Shown here one piece after another: positions 55,494 through 64,000 of a DNA stretch of 64,000 nt. The stretch comes from JBBQXH01 sp963710975 (GTDB lineage Bacteria > Actinomycetota > Thermoleophilia > Gaiellales > Gaiellaceae). Both the position numbers and the translations under genes were made by a program. Within the stretch, counting starts at the first letter, position 1; every line of letters starts with the position of its first letter. The notes under the pieces were generated by a model, which saw nothing but the letters and a program-made list of their open reading frames with translations, searched no databases and was not told the DNA's origin. The stretch covers positions 672,688 through 736,687 of the forward strand of contig CAVQCG010000003.1 in NCBI GenBank assembly GCA_963710975.1, read 5' to 3'.

Positions 55494-55649
55494 CTACGGG
55501 CCGTGCGGATCTTCCTCGGTTACTTCGACGAGCCCCTGACGCCACCATTCGCCGCGATCGCGCTTGGCGTCCTTGGCCAGCTCGGCGAGCGCGAGCTCGA
55601 TGGCGGCACGCTCGTCCGCCGACGGCTCAGGGGTGATGTCGATCCGCAC
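55494..55649 (-). CDS. Small acyl-CoA carboxylase epsilon-like protein (51 residues)
   Basis: GTG 55649 to TAG 55494. 'RIDITPEPSADERAAIELAL', 'AELAKDAKRDRGEWWRQGL', then 'VEVTEEDPHGP'. The pattern 'PEPSxxERAAI...WWRxGL' resembles the tiny proteins found beside actinobacterial acyl-CoA carboxylase genes (AccE-like epsilon subunits), and carboxylase genes lie on both sides (52068, 58088). The function is inferred from this resemblance and context. It ends just past the repeat and has acidic ends and a helical centre. Confidence 0.6.
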   Translation of the reverse strand: MRIDITPEPSADERAAIELALAELAKDAKRDRGEWWRQGLVEVTEEDPHGP

Positions 55650-55700
55650 GAGGGGTGAAGCCTAAAGGCATTCGGGGCTCCTGACGATACGGACCGGGCA

Positions 55701-56720
55701 ATGCGCCGAGTCATCCTCGTCTGCGTCTGCCTGGCCGCTCTCGTGCTCGCTCCGGCCGCGGGCGCGAAGGCCGCCAAGGCGTCCTGGGCCCAGGCCGACA
55801 TCGCCTCCGTCCGCGCGTCGGGGCTGATGGGCCCCGCCGACGGTGACTTCCGCCCGAACGATCCGCTGACCAAGGGCGAGCTCGCCGAGATCCTCGTCGC
55901 GCTCGGAAAGAGCGCTGCCGCGCCGACCGACCCCACGGCCCCGGTGACCCTCCAGTCCCTCGATGCGGCGCTCGTCAAGGCGGTCGGTCTTTCCGCAGCT
56001 GCGAAGGCAGTTCGCACCACGCTCGTCGAGGCTGGGCTCGCGCCTCCCACGCGGGCCGGAAACGAAGTCGTTGCTCGGTTGCTCGGCCTCAGGCTCAACC
56101 ATCCGCAGGAGCAAGACGCACTGGAGATCCTCCCGACCGAGCCGATCACGCGCGCCGAGACCGCCTACTCGGTCGCCCGCCTCGCCGAGGCTCGAGAAGC
56201 CGGAACCGTCGCTGATGTGCGTTCGACGGCGATGTCGTTCTCCTTGCCCGAGTTGACGGACTGGCAGCGAACCGTGCTCTCGCGAGCCGTGCGCTTCGTC
56301 GGATACCCGTATATCTGGGGCGGCACGTCCGAGAAGGCGCAGTCACCGTTCGGCAAGCGGGTCTCCGGCGGCTTCGACTGCTCGGGCTTCGTGTGGCGGG
56401 TCTACAAGGTCGAGCCCTTCGAGGGCGCGCCGGGCCTCGCGGAGGTGCTCCAGGGCCGCACGACCTACGAGATGAGCGGCGAGATCAAGAAGAAGGACAG
56501 GATTCCCTTCGGTCAGCTGCAACCGGCGGACGTCGTCTTCTTCGGCTCGAACGGGCCCTCGTCCAAGCCGGGCCAGGTTGGCCACATGGGGCTCAATCTC
56601 GGGAACGGCTGGTTCATGCAGTCGTCGAGCCGGGGGACCACCATCGCGCAGCTGTCGGGCTGGTACTCGGACACCTTCGCCTGGGCACGCCGTCCGCTCG
56701 CCGAAGCCGGGCTCGAGTAG
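55701..56720 (+). CDS. Secreted NlpC/P60 cell-wall hydrolase with SLH-like N-terminal region
   Basis: 339 residues. Signal peptide 'MRRVILVCVCLAALVLAPAAGA'. Residues 27-170 hold SLH-like repeats ('ASWAQADIASVRASGLM', 'FRPNDPLTKGELAEIL'; 'ILPTEPITRAETAYSVARLAE'). The C-terminal NlpC/P60 domain has catalytic Cys in 'GGFDCSGFVWRVY', His in 'GHMGLNLGNGWFM' and the loop 'QPADVVFF'. It should cut peptidoglycan stem peptides outside the cell. The SLH part may bind it to the wall. Confidence 0.92.
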   Translation: MRRVILVCVCLAALVLAPAAGAKAAKASWAQADIASVRASGLMGPADGDFRPNDPLTKGELAEILVALGKSAAAPTDPTAPVTLQSLDAALVKAVGLSAAAKAVRTTLVEAGLAPPTRAGNEVVARLLGLRLNHPQEQDALEILPTEPITRAETAYSVARLAEAREAGTVADVRSTAMSFSLPELTDWQRTVLSRAVRFVGYPYIWGGTSEKAQSPFGKRVSGGFDCSGFVWRVYKVEPFEGAPGLAEVLQGRTTYEMSGEIKKKDRIPFGQLQPADVVFFGSNGPSSKPGQVGHMGLNLGNGWFMQSSSRGTTIAQLSGWYSDTFAWARRPLAEAGLE

Positions 56721-56787
56721 CCGGGCTCGCGGGGGATTCCCCCCTCCGGGCGATGCAGCCCTGTCCGGACTGGACAGATACTCCTAA

Positions 56788-58080
56788 GTGCGCGTGAACC
56801 TCCCTCGCCTTCCCATGGCGGCTCCTGCGGCCGCTGCCGGGATCGCCGTGGCGGGTGTCGCGGTATGGGGGTTGATCACCTCCCACCCCGGCCCTCTCGT
56901 CGCCCTGGCGATCGCCGGCCCGATCGTCTCGGTCGCCCTGTACCGTCGGGCCTCCCGAGCCAGTCTCGAGGCCAGTCGTCTGGCGGTCACGGATCGCCTC
57001 ACCGGGCTCGGCAACGATCGCGGGTTCTTCGATCAGCTCGAGCGCGACCTGGAACGGGCGCTTCTCGCAGGCGACAGCCTGACCCTGTGCGTCATCGACG
57101 TGGATGACTTCAAGCTGGTCAACGACCGCTTCGGCCATCAGATGGGAGACGACGTCCTCGTCGAGGTAGCGTCGTGCCTTGCTCACGGGAGCCGGGCATT
57201 CCGACTGGGGGGTGACGAGTTCGCCTTGATCCTCCCCGGCTACGGTGAGGCCGAGGGCCGCGCGATCGTCGAGGACGTGCTCCAGAGGATCGCTTCGGCG
57301 AACCACCCGCACGGCGAGTTGGTCACCGCGTCGGCCGGCATCGTCACGTATCCGACGCAGGGTGTCGAACGGACTGAGCTCCTCCGGCTTGCGGACAGCG
57401 CGCTCTATCGCGCGAAGGGAGAAGGCAAGAATTGCGTCCGGACGCGTCGCCCTGAGGGTTGGCCGCTCGGCGTGCCGCTGATGCGGACCGGCCGCGAGGT
57501 GCGCGCGGGTCTACGCCGGTCGGCTCTGGCGCTCGCGCGGGCCGTCGCCGAGCGCGCGTCGGAGCCCGACCACTCCGGCGCCACCGTCGCGGACTTCGCG
57601 GCTCGAACTGCGCGGCGCCTCGGCCTGGATCCGGAGGAAGCGGAGCTGGTGCGGGTGGCGGGCGGACTCAACGACATCGGCAAGCTCGCGCTTCCCGACG
57701 AGCTCCTCGCGAAGGCCGCGCCACTCAGCGAAGCCGAGCGTCGGACAGTCGAGCGCCACCCTCAGATCGGGTACCGGATCCTCAGCTCGCTGGGAGTGGA
57801 TCCGGTTGCGACCTGGGTGCTCCACCATCACGAGCGCTGGGACGGCTGTGGGTATCCGTCCCGTCTGGCCGGCGAGGAGATCCCGCTCGGCTCTCGTATC
57901 CTCTTCGTCGCGGATGCGTACGAGGCCATGACGACGGACCAGTCCTGGCGTCCGCGGATGACCTCGAGGGCAGCGCTTGCCGAGCTCGAGCGGTGTGCCG
58001 GCACGCAGTTCGATCCATACGTGGTCGCCGCGTTCGCCGAGGAAGTTCGCTCGGCGGGGTCGCTTCGCCTGGTCGTCTAG
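56788..58080 (+). CDS. GGDEF diguanylate cyclase with degenerate HD-GYP domain
   Basis: 430 residues. Two N-terminal hydrophobic stretches ('AAPAAAAGIAVAGVAVWGLI', 'LVALAIAGPIVSVALY') place it in the membrane. GGDEF domain: 'DRLTGLGNDRGFF', 'VIDVDDFKLVNDRFGHQMGDD' and the intact active site 'FRLGGDEFAL'; no RxxD inhibition site is evident. C-terminal HD-GYP: GYP is kept ('HHERWDGCGYPSRLAGEEIP'), but the HD motif reads 'GLNDIGK', with Asn in place of the metal-binding His, so hydrolysis of c-di-GMP is doubtful. Start GTG 56788 follows GATACT by five bases. Confidence 0.88.
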   Translation: MRVNLPRLPMAAPAAAAGIAVAGVAVWGLITSHPGPLVALAIAGPIVSVALYRRASRASLEASRLAVTDRLTGLGNDRGFFDQLERDLERALLAGDSLTLCVIDVDDFKLVNDRFGHQMGDDVLVEVASCLAHGSRAFRLGGDEFALILPGYGEAEGRAIVEDVLQRIASANHPHGELVTASAGIVTYPTQGVERTELLRLADSALYRAKGEGKNCVRTRRPEGWPLGVPLMRTGREVRAGLRRSALALARAVAERASEPDHSGATVADFAARTARRLGLDPEEAELVRVAGGLNDIGKLALPDELLAKAAPLSEAERRTVERHPQIGYRILSSLGVDPVATWVLHHHERWDGCGYPSRLAGEEIPLGSRILFVADAYEAMTTDQSWRPRMTSRAALAELERCAGTQFDPYVVAAFAEEVRSAGSLRLVV

Positions 58081-58087
58081 CCCTCCC

Positions 58088-59668
58088 CTACAGCGGAATG
58101 TTCCCGTGCTTGCGAGACGGGCGGCGTTCGCGCTTCTGGAGCGCGGTCTCGAGCGCGCTGATCAGGACAGGACGGGATCGCCGCGGCTCGATCACGTCGT
58201 CGATGTAGCCGCGTTCTGCGGCCGTGAACGGGTTCGCGAACTGATCCTTGTAGTCCTGTATCAGCTCGGCCCGGCGTGCCTCCGGGTCATCGGCCTGCTC
58301 GAGCTCTTTGCGAAAGATGATGTTGACGGCACCCTCCGGTCCCATCACCGCGACCTCTGCCGTGGGCCAGGCGAAGTTGAAGTCGGCGCGGATGTGCTTC
58401 GAGCTCATGACGTCGTATGCGCCACCGTAGGCCTTGCGGGTGATCAGCGCGATCTTCGGCACGGTGGCCTCGCAGTAGGCGTACAGGAGCTTCGCTCCGT
58501 GCCGGATGATTCCACCCCATTCCTGCTCGGTGCCCGGGAGGAAGCCCGGCACGTCGACGAGGGTCAGAAGCGGGATGTTGAACGCGTCGCAGGTACGAAC
58601 GAAGCGCGCGCCCTTCACCGATGAGTTGATGTCGAGAGTGCCCGCGAGCGCCTTGGGATTGTTCGCGACGACCCCGATCGGGATGACCGCCGAGCCGGGC
58701 AAGGCCACAGACGATGTTCTCGGCCCAGAGCGGCTGCACCTCGAGGAAGTCACCGTCGTCGACGATCCGAACGACGACGTCGCGGATGTCGTACGGCTTG
58801 TTCGGGTTGTCCGGAACGATCGAGTCGAGCGTCTCGTCCTCCCGCTCGACCGGATCGGAGGGCGCGGCGTACGGAGGCGGATCGACGTTGTTCTGGGGCA
58901 GGAACGAGAGGAGATAGCGCGTGTCCTCGAGCGCGGTCTCCTCACTCGCCGCGGTGAAGTGGGCAACACCGGACTTCGACGCGTGGGTCGACGCGCCGCC
59001 CAGCTCTTCGAAGCGTGACCTCCTCGCCCGTCACGGTCTTCACGACCTCGGGGCCCGTGATGAACATGTAGGACGTCTCTTCGGTCATCACGACGAAATC
59101 CGTCATCGCGGGCGAATAGACGGCACCGCCCGCGCACGGGCCCATGATCACGCTGATCTGCGGGATGACGCCCGATGCCTGGACGTTGCGCCAGAAGATC
59201 TCCGCGTAGCCGCCGAGCGACACGACCCCTTCCTGGATCCGCGCGCCGCCCGAGTCGTTGATGCCGATCAGCGGACAGCCGAACTTGACCGCCAGATCCA
59301 TCACCTTGCAGATCTTCTCGGCGAACGCCTCGGACAGCGTGCCGCCGAAGACGGTGAAGTCCTGCGAGAAGACGAACACCTTGCGACCGAGGATGGTGCC
59401 GTAGCCGGTGACCACGCGCGTCGCCCCACGGCCGACGCTCCATCATCCCGAAGTGCGGGGTGCGGTGCCGAACGTAGCGGTCGAGCTCGACGAAGCTGCC
59501 CGGATCGAGGAGATGCTCGAGGCGCTCACGAGCGAGCAGCTTGCCGCGCTCTCGCTGCCGGGCGATCGCGCGCTCGTCACCCTGGTGGGCCGCGTCGTCG
59601 CGAAGCTGCGCGAGCCTGGCCAGCTTCGCGGCCGTGGTCTCTGCAGGCCGATCGTCGGTCGCCGCCAT
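58088..59668 (-). CDS. Acyl-CoA carboxylase carboxyltransferase (beta) subunit (frameshifted)
   Basis: About 526 residues from ATG 59668. 'RERGKLLARERLEHLLDPGSFVE' is the family N-terminus. Then 'VFSQDFTVFGGTLSEAFAEKICKVMDLA', 'PLIGINDSGGARIQEGVVSLGGYAEIF', 'QISVIMGPCAGGAVYSPAMTDF' and 'GRKAYGGAYDVMSSKHIRADFNFAWP' (seen with small variation), and the end 'RRPSRKHGNIPL'. The two oxyanion-hole Gly-Gly regions are present. At least three frameshifts (near 59430, 59020 and 58705). It probably pairs with the alpha subunit at 52068 as propionyl-CoA carboxylase, given the mutase gene next door. Confidence 0.9.
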   Translation of the reverse strand: MAATDDRPAETTAAKLARLAQLRDDAAHQGDERAIARQRERGKLLARERLEHLLDPGSFVELDRYVRHRTPHFGMMERRPWGDARGHRLRHHPRSQGVRLLAGLHRLRRHAVRGVRREDLQGDGSGGQVRLSADRHQRLGRRADPGRGRVARRLRGDLLAQRPGIGRHPADQRDHGPVRGRCRLFARDDGFRRDDRRDVLHVHHGPRGREDRDGRGGHASKSWAARRPTRRSPVLPTSPRRVRRPRSRTRAISSRSCPRTTSIRLRTPRPPIRSSGRTRRSTRSFRTTRTSRTTSATSSFGSSTTVTSSRCSRSGPRTSSVALPGSAVIPIGVVANNPKALAGTLDINSSVKGARFVRTCDAFNIPLLTLVDVPGFLPGTEQEWGGIIRHGAKLLYAYCEATVPKIALITRKAYGGAYDVMSSKHIRADFNFAWPTAEVAVMGPEGAVNIIFRKELEQADDPEARRAELIQDYKDQFANPFTAAERGYIDDVIEPRRSRPVLISALETALQKRERRPSRKHGNIPL

Positions 59669-59688
59669 GGGCGGGAGCCTATCCGCTG

Positions 59689-61273
59689 CTACGGCGAGTC
59701 GAAGGTGCCGAACTCCGAGCGCAGCGCGTCGCAGATCTCCCCCACGGTGCAGGACGCTGCGAGCGCGTCACGCATGGGGAAGAGCAGATTGCCGTCGCCC
59801 CGAGCAACCTCGCGCATCCGGTCGAGCATCCGGACGGCAACCTCCTGATTCCGGTCGGCCCGAACGCGGCGAGTTCGCTCGATCTGGCGAATCTCGAGTT
59901 GGGGATCGGTGCGATGAATCTCGATCGTCGGTCTCATCGCCGTCGTCCGTGAACTCGTTGACTCCGACGATGACCCGCTCGCCCGCCTCGACCCGGCGTG
60001 CGTCGGCGAACGCCGAGTCTTCGATCTCCGCCTGCACGAACCCTCCTCGATGGCAGCGACGGCGCCGCCGAGCTCGTCGATCCGGTCGATCAGCTCCTGG
60101 GCGCGCTCCTCGAGCTCGCGTGTCAGGCTCTCGACGTAGTAGGCGCCGCCGAGCGGGTCGACGGTGTCCGTCGTTCCCGCCTCGTTGGCGAGGATCTGCT
60201 GCGTCCGGAGCGCGATCTGCGCCGACGTGCTCGGTCGGGATCGCCAGTGCCTCGTCGAAGCCGTTCGTGTGGATCGACTGCGCGCCGCCGCACACCGCGG
60301 AGAGCGCCTGCACCGCAACGCGCACGATGTTGTTCTCGGGCTGCTGCGCGGTCAGGGTCGAGCCGCCCGTCTGGGCGTGGAAGCGAAGCGCCTGCGCCCT
60401 CGGGTTCGTCGCGCCGAAGCGGTCGCGCATGATCCTGGCCCACAGCGTCCGCGCCGCCCTGAACTTCGCGACCTCCTGGAAGAAGTCGTTGTGCGCGTTG
60501 AAGAAGAACGACAGCCGCTCGCCGAAATCGTCGACCGACAGCCCCGCCGCGATTGCCGCCTCGCAGTACGCGATGCCGTTTGCGAGGGTGAACGCCAGCT
60601 CCTGGACGGCAGTCGATGCCGGCCTCGCGTATGTGGTAGCCGGAGATCGAGATCGTGTTCCACTTCGGCAGCCGTTCGCGGCAGTAGGCGAACAGATCGG
60701 TCGTGATCCGCATCGACGGCCGCGGCGGGAAGATGTAGTTCCCGCGCGCGACGTACTCCTTGAGGATGTCGTTCTGGACGGTTCCCCGGAGCGCTGACGC
60801 CGGGAGACGCCCTGCCCCTCCGCCACCAGCTCGTAGAGGAGCAGCAGGATCGACGCCGGCGCGTTGATCGTCATCGACGTCGACACGTCGTCGAGAGGAA
60901 TGCCCTCGAAGACGCGTTCCATGTCGGCGATCGAGTCGATCGCGACTCCCGACCTCCCGACCTCGCCGGCGGCACCGCGGATGGTCCGAGTCGTAGCCCG
61001 AGCTGGGTCGGCAGATCGAACGCGACGGACAGTCCCGTCTGCCCTGCGTGCGAGCAGGTACCGGAATCGCTCGTTCGTCTCTTCCGCCGAGCCGAACCCG
61101 GCGTACTGGCGGATCGTCCACGGTCGACCGCGGTACATCGTGGGGTATGGCCCACGGGTGAACGGATAGGTACCCGGAGGCTCGAGCTCGAGCCCGTCTA
61201 CGTCGGCGGCCGTGTAGAGCGGCTTCACGTCGATGCCGCTCCGGGCCGGCGGTCGCTCGGGCTCGACGGCCAT
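59689..61273 (-). CDS. Methylmalonyl-CoA mutase-type large subunit, catalytic domain (frameshifted)
   Basis: About 528 residues, the length of the single-barrel acyl-CoA mutase large subunit, without the B12-binding domain. 'PGTYPFTRGPYPTMYRGRPWTIRQYAGFGSAEETNERF' is the substrate-binding start; 'DSIADMERVFEGIPLDDVSTSMTINAPA' and 'QTGGSTLTAQQPENNIVRVA' are landmarks. At least five frameshifts (near 61040, 60800, 60610, 60230 and 60040). A separate B12-binding small subunit is required and is not in the window. The substrate could also be isobutyryl- or ethylmalonyl-CoA. ATG 61273 overlaps the dodecin stop (TGATG). Confidence 0.88.
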
Positions 61274-61470
61274 CAGTCGATCACGAACGTCAGCTTCAGG
61301 TGAACGTGGTAGTTCGTGATGCTGCCGTTCTCGACGCGGGCCTCGATGCCGTCGACCCACACGTGCTCGATGTTCCTCAGGCTCTCGCTCGCCTTGTCGA
61401 CACCCGCCTTGACCGCGTCCTCGATGTTCGGGCCCGTCGCGGTCAGCTCGACGATCTTCGCAACCGACAT
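61273..61470 (-). CDS. Dodecin family flavin-binding protein
   Basis: 65 residues. 'VAKIVELTATGPNIEDAVKAGVDKASESL', 'IEHVWVDGIEARVENG' and 'YHVHLKLTFVID' match dodecins, dodecamers that bind flavin or CoA. The aromatic flavin-stacking residue (Trp in 'HVWVDG') is present. AGGGAGG ribosome site before ATG 61470. Translationally coupled to the mutase gene. Confidence 0.93.
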   Translation of the reverse strand: MSVAKIVELTATGPNIEDAVKAGVDKASESLRNIEHVWVDGIEARVENGSITNYHVHLKLTFVID

Positions 61471-61535
61471 GTGTGCCTCCCTGTTGAGGTTTCCCGGTGG
61501 GTCGAAGGATAGACCCGGGTAGACTCCGGCCCGGC

Positions 61536-62683
61536 GTGGATCTCTACGAGTACCAGGGCAAGCAGCTCTTCGCCGAGTACGGCATCCCCGTCTCCGACGG
61601 CCGGGCCGCCGATGACCCCCGAGGAGGCGCGGCGGCCGCAGAGGAGCTCGGCGGTCAGGTTGTCGTCAAGGCGCAGGTGCTCGCGGGCGGGCGCGGCAAG
61701 GCTGGTGGCATCAAGCTGGCCGACAAATCCGAGGAGGCCGAGGGCCGGGCCCGCGACATCCTCGGGACTCGATATCCGCGGGCATGTCGTCCAGCGCCTG
61801 TGGATCGAGAAGGCGTCCGACATCGCGAAGGAGTACTACCTCTCGCTCACGTTCGACCGGGGCGAGAAGAAGCCGCTCTTCATGCTGACGACCGAGGGCG
61901 GCGTCGACATCGAGGAGGTCGCTGCAGCGCTCGCCCGAGACGCTCGCGCGGCTTCACGTCGATCCGCTGGTGGGCTTCCAGCCGTTCCACGCCCGTTGGC
62001 TGTGCTTCACGGCGAGGCGTCACCGACCCGAGCGAGCAGAAGCAGGTGGCGGCGATCATCGGATAGCTCTACGAGGCGTTCGTCTCGAGCAGAGGCGATG
62101 CTGTGTGAGATCAACCCGCTGATCGTGACGCCGACCGGCGAGGTGCGTGCGCTCGACGCGAAGGTGACGATCGACGACAACGCGCTCTACCGCCACCCCG
62201 AAGCTCGCCGAGCTCCGCGACCCCGGAGCCGTCGCCCCGCAGGAGCGGCTCGCGCAGGAGAGAGGGCTCGCGTACGTCAAGCTCGACGGCGACATCGGCA
62301 TCCTCGGCAACGGTGCGGGGCTGGTGATGTCGACCCTCGACGTCGTCGCGCAGGCCGGCGGCAAGCCCGCAAACTTCTGTGACATCGGAGGCGGTGCCGA
62401 AGGCCGATGACGTCGTCGCCGCGCTGGAGGTGATCACGGCCGACCCCGTCAAGGCGATCCTCTTCAATATCTTCGGTGGAATCACCCGTGGCGGGGAGGT
62501 CGCCCAGGGCCTCCTCGAGGCGCTCGAGCGCATGGACATCGACGTGCCGATCGTCGTCCGGATCGACGGCACCGAGGCGGAGGAGGGCGACGGCTCCTCG
62601 CCGACGCGGCGCCGTGCGAACGTCGCACGTCGGAGCGACCATGCTGGCCGCGGCACGCGTGTCGTCGAGTCGCGCGGCGCTAG
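61536..62683 (+). CDS. sucC: Succinyl-CoA synthetase beta subunit (frameshifted)
   Basis: About 382 residues. GTG 61536 begins 'DLYEYQGKQLFAEYGIPVSDG'; 'VVVKAQVLAGGRGKAGGIKLA', 'DGDIGILGNGAGLVMSTLD', 'PANFCDIGGGA' and 'ILFNIFGGITRGGEVAQGLL' follow. At least six indels, although the whole ATP-grasp protein is recognisable. A shift near 62620 precedes the stop, which I place at 62681. With SucD it makes succinate and ATP/GTP from succinyl-CoA, the end of the propionate route. Confidence 0.9.
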
Positions 62684-62686
62684 CCG

Positions 62687-63562
62687 ATGGCGATCATCGT
62701 CGACCAGCGGCACGCGGCTCGTCGTCCAGGGGATCACCGGGCGCGAGGGCACTTCCACGCGCTTGCGAAAACGCCTACGGAACCAACGTCGTCGCCGGCG
62801 TCACGCCCGGAAGAGGCGGCGACGCCGTCGACGGCATTCCCGTGTTCGACGCGGTGCGCGATGCGGTCGGACGAGACCGAGGCGAACACCGCGATGGTGT
62901 TCGTGCCGGCCCGGTTCGCCGCCGACGCCATCTACGAGGCGGTGGACGCGGGCATCGAGACGTGATCGCGATCACGGAGGGCATCCCGGCCCACGACATG
63001 CTGCGCGTCTACAACTACGCGCGACCGCGGGGCGTGACGCTGGTCGGCCCGAACTGCCCGGGCGTCCTCTCGCCGGGAAGGCGAACGTCGGGATCATCCC
63101 GGCCGAGATCTTCTCGGCCGGCCCGTCGGGCTCGTGAGCCGTTCCGGGACGCTCACGTATCAGATCGGGAACGAGCTGACACAGCTCGGTATCGGGCAGT
63201 CGTCTATCGTCGGAATCGGGGGGGACCCGGTCGTCGGATCGTCGTTCATCGACGTCCTCGAGAAGTTCGAGGCCGATCCCGAGACCGAGTTCGTGATCAT
63301 GGTCGGCGAGATCGGCGGCACCGAGGAGGAGAAGGCCGCCGCCTATATCGCGGAGTGCATGACGAAGCCGGTCGTCGGCTACATCGCCGGCTTCACGGCG
63401 CCTCCCGGCAAGACGATGGGCCACGCCGGCGCGATCATCTCCGGCTCCTCGGGAACGGCTGCTGCGAAGAAGGAGGCGCTCGAGGCGAACGGCGTCCGCG
63501 TCGGCACGAGCCCGACCGAGGCAGCCCAACTCCTGGCCGAGATCGTCGGCGCTCAAGCGTAA
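62687..63562 (+). CDS. sucD: Succinyl-CoA synthetase alpha subunit (frameshifted)
   Basis: About 291 residues from ATG 62687. The N-terminal 110 residues contain several shifts ('MAIIVDQ..', 'VQGITGREGTFHA', 'FVPARFAADAIYEAVDAGIE'). The C-terminal half is clean: 'SRSGTLTYQIGNELTQLGIGQS', 'GGDPVVGSSFIDVLEKFE' and the phosphohistidine loop 'MGHAGAIISGSSGTAAAKK'. Follows sucC by three bases. Confidence 0.9.
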
Positions 63563-63579
63563 CGCGCATCGACATACAC

Positions 63580-63852
63580 ATGCTACAGTATGAGCGTGTA
63601 ACGCGCCGTCTGCAAATCCTGATCGACGAGGAGCGGTACGCGCGCCTCGAGCGTGAGGCACGCCGGTCGCACAGGTCTGTCGCGGCCGCGATTCGAGAGG
63701 CGATCGACCGGACCTACCCGCCGGATCTCGAGGCGAAGGAGCGGCACTGGATCGATTATCTCTCGGCGGCGCCAATGGAAGTCCCGGAGACGGTCGAAAA
63801 GCTCAAGCGGCAGATCGAGGAAGCCACAGCCGCGGGCTGTGATCGTCGATGA
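63580..63852 (+). CDS. Ribbon-helix-helix antitoxin (VapB-like)
   Basis: 90 residues from ATG 63580; the true start may be a few codons later at 'TRRLQILIDEERYARLERE'. 'LQILIDEERYARLEREARRSHRSVAAAIREAID' is a ribbon-helix-helix fold, then an acidic, helical tail that would bind the toxin. The stop overlaps the toxin gene. Short inverted repeat CATAC/GTATG (63573-63592 region) may be its operator. Confidence 0.75.
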   Translation: MLQYERVTRRLQILIDEERYARLEREARRSHRSVAAAIREAIDRTYPPDLEAKERHWIDYLSAAPMEVPETVEKLKRQIEEATAAGCDRR

Positions 63853-64000
63853 CACGACCATCCTGGGTATGCGGTCGGCCGCAAGCACCCTCTCCGTGAG
63901 CCGAGCTACCCGCTGCTCGCAGTTGCAAGGGCTGGCCGGGTAGCATCACGACCACGCCTGAGGCTATCTCCAAATAATTCGTGACGTCCGCTCGCGGTGC
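63839..64000 (+). CDS. PIN-domain toxin (VapC-like), 3' partial and frameshifted
   Basis: GTG 63839 overlaps the antitoxin. 'VIVDDTTIL' carries the first PIN Asp; then in another frame 'YAVGRKHPLREPSYPLLAVARAGRV', and 'ITTTPEAI' in a third, resembling the 'T...E' of PIN nucleases. Shifts near 63868 and 63943. The rest lies beyond the window. Cytoplasmic endoribonuclease by homology. Confidence 0.65.

Noticed and set aside
62476..63852. 458-codon frame joining sucC, sucD and the antitoxin
   Set aside because: Only its last 90 codons match the antitoxin; the rest is a shadow of sucC and sucD.

Overview
The window is high-GC, densely packed bacterial DNA. I read it as an actinobacterium, probably of the Thermoleophilia (Solirubrobacterales/Gaiellales) type. 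That placement is inference, from AAA/TPR-type adenylate cyclases, a DUF2630 protein, an actinobacterial acyl-CoA carboxylase set, GTG/TTG starts, and many promoters whose -10 box lies only 5-8 nt before the start codon (leaderless style). Many genes carry single-base frameshifts that leave conserved motifs readable in a neighbouring frame. They cluster at about 15.4-19 kb, 28-42.6 kb and 58.7-63.2 kb, and they hit even sucC, sucD and the mutase. Consensus sequencing error is the likeliest cause, so broken genes are given here as one locus each.

Layout. 0-8.7 kb: end of a PAS-like protein, a hairpin-rich tandem repeat abutting a pyridoxamine-oxidase-like remnant, two divergent class III cyclases, a UbiB/AarF kinase, a universal stress protein and a secreted DUF4232 protein. 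9-15.2 kb: N-carbamoylsarcosine amidase-like hydrolase, an ABC-2 exporter, a VOC protein, an ArsR regulator with an AHSA1 protein, a PepSY protein and a quinone-oxidoreductase-like enzyme. 15.4-20.2 kb: a minus-strand catabolic operon (2-oxoacid dehydrogenase E1 beta, lipoyl domain plus E1 alpha, enolase-superfamily dehydratase, P450). 20.3-25.4 kb: sugar-isomerase-like protein, Gfo/Idh/MocA dehydrogenase, two TIM-barrel isomerases and an SDR. 25.5-38.6 kb: a roughly 13-kb minus-strand chain joined by start/stop overlaps: ABC sugar importer, HyuA/HyuB, ceramidase-like protein, DapB-like dehydrogenase, mandelate-racemase-type enzyme, EthD, SDR, VOC and amidohydrolase. A LacI regulator (38.8-39.8 kb) and LacI-type operator candidates suggest one regulon. 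A second ceramidase-like gene and a MetE-like catalytic domain follow.

42.8-46.4 kb is a selenocysteine locus (tRNA-Sec, selB, selA), back to back with the biotin genes bioA-bioD-bioB. Then come a MoaD-MoaE fusion, a second ABC-2 exporter, and biotin-dependent acyl-CoA carboxylase parts: alpha subunit, an epsilon-like 51-residue ORF and the carboxyltransferase. These sit with a methylmalonyl-CoA-mutase-type large subunit and sucC/sucD, so biotin synthesis, propionyl-CoA carboxylation, mutase and succinyl-CoA synthetase form a plausible propionate-to-succinate route. Interspersed are pgsA, a double GNAT protein, an NlpC/P60 hydrolase, a GGDEF/HD-GYP protein with a degenerate HD site, dodecin, and a VapBC-like pair cut by the window end.

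The best candidates for something undescribed are the LacI-controlled HyuAB/ceramidase-like/enolase catabolic cluster and a family of hairpin-mosaic repeats found at three convergent gene junctions.
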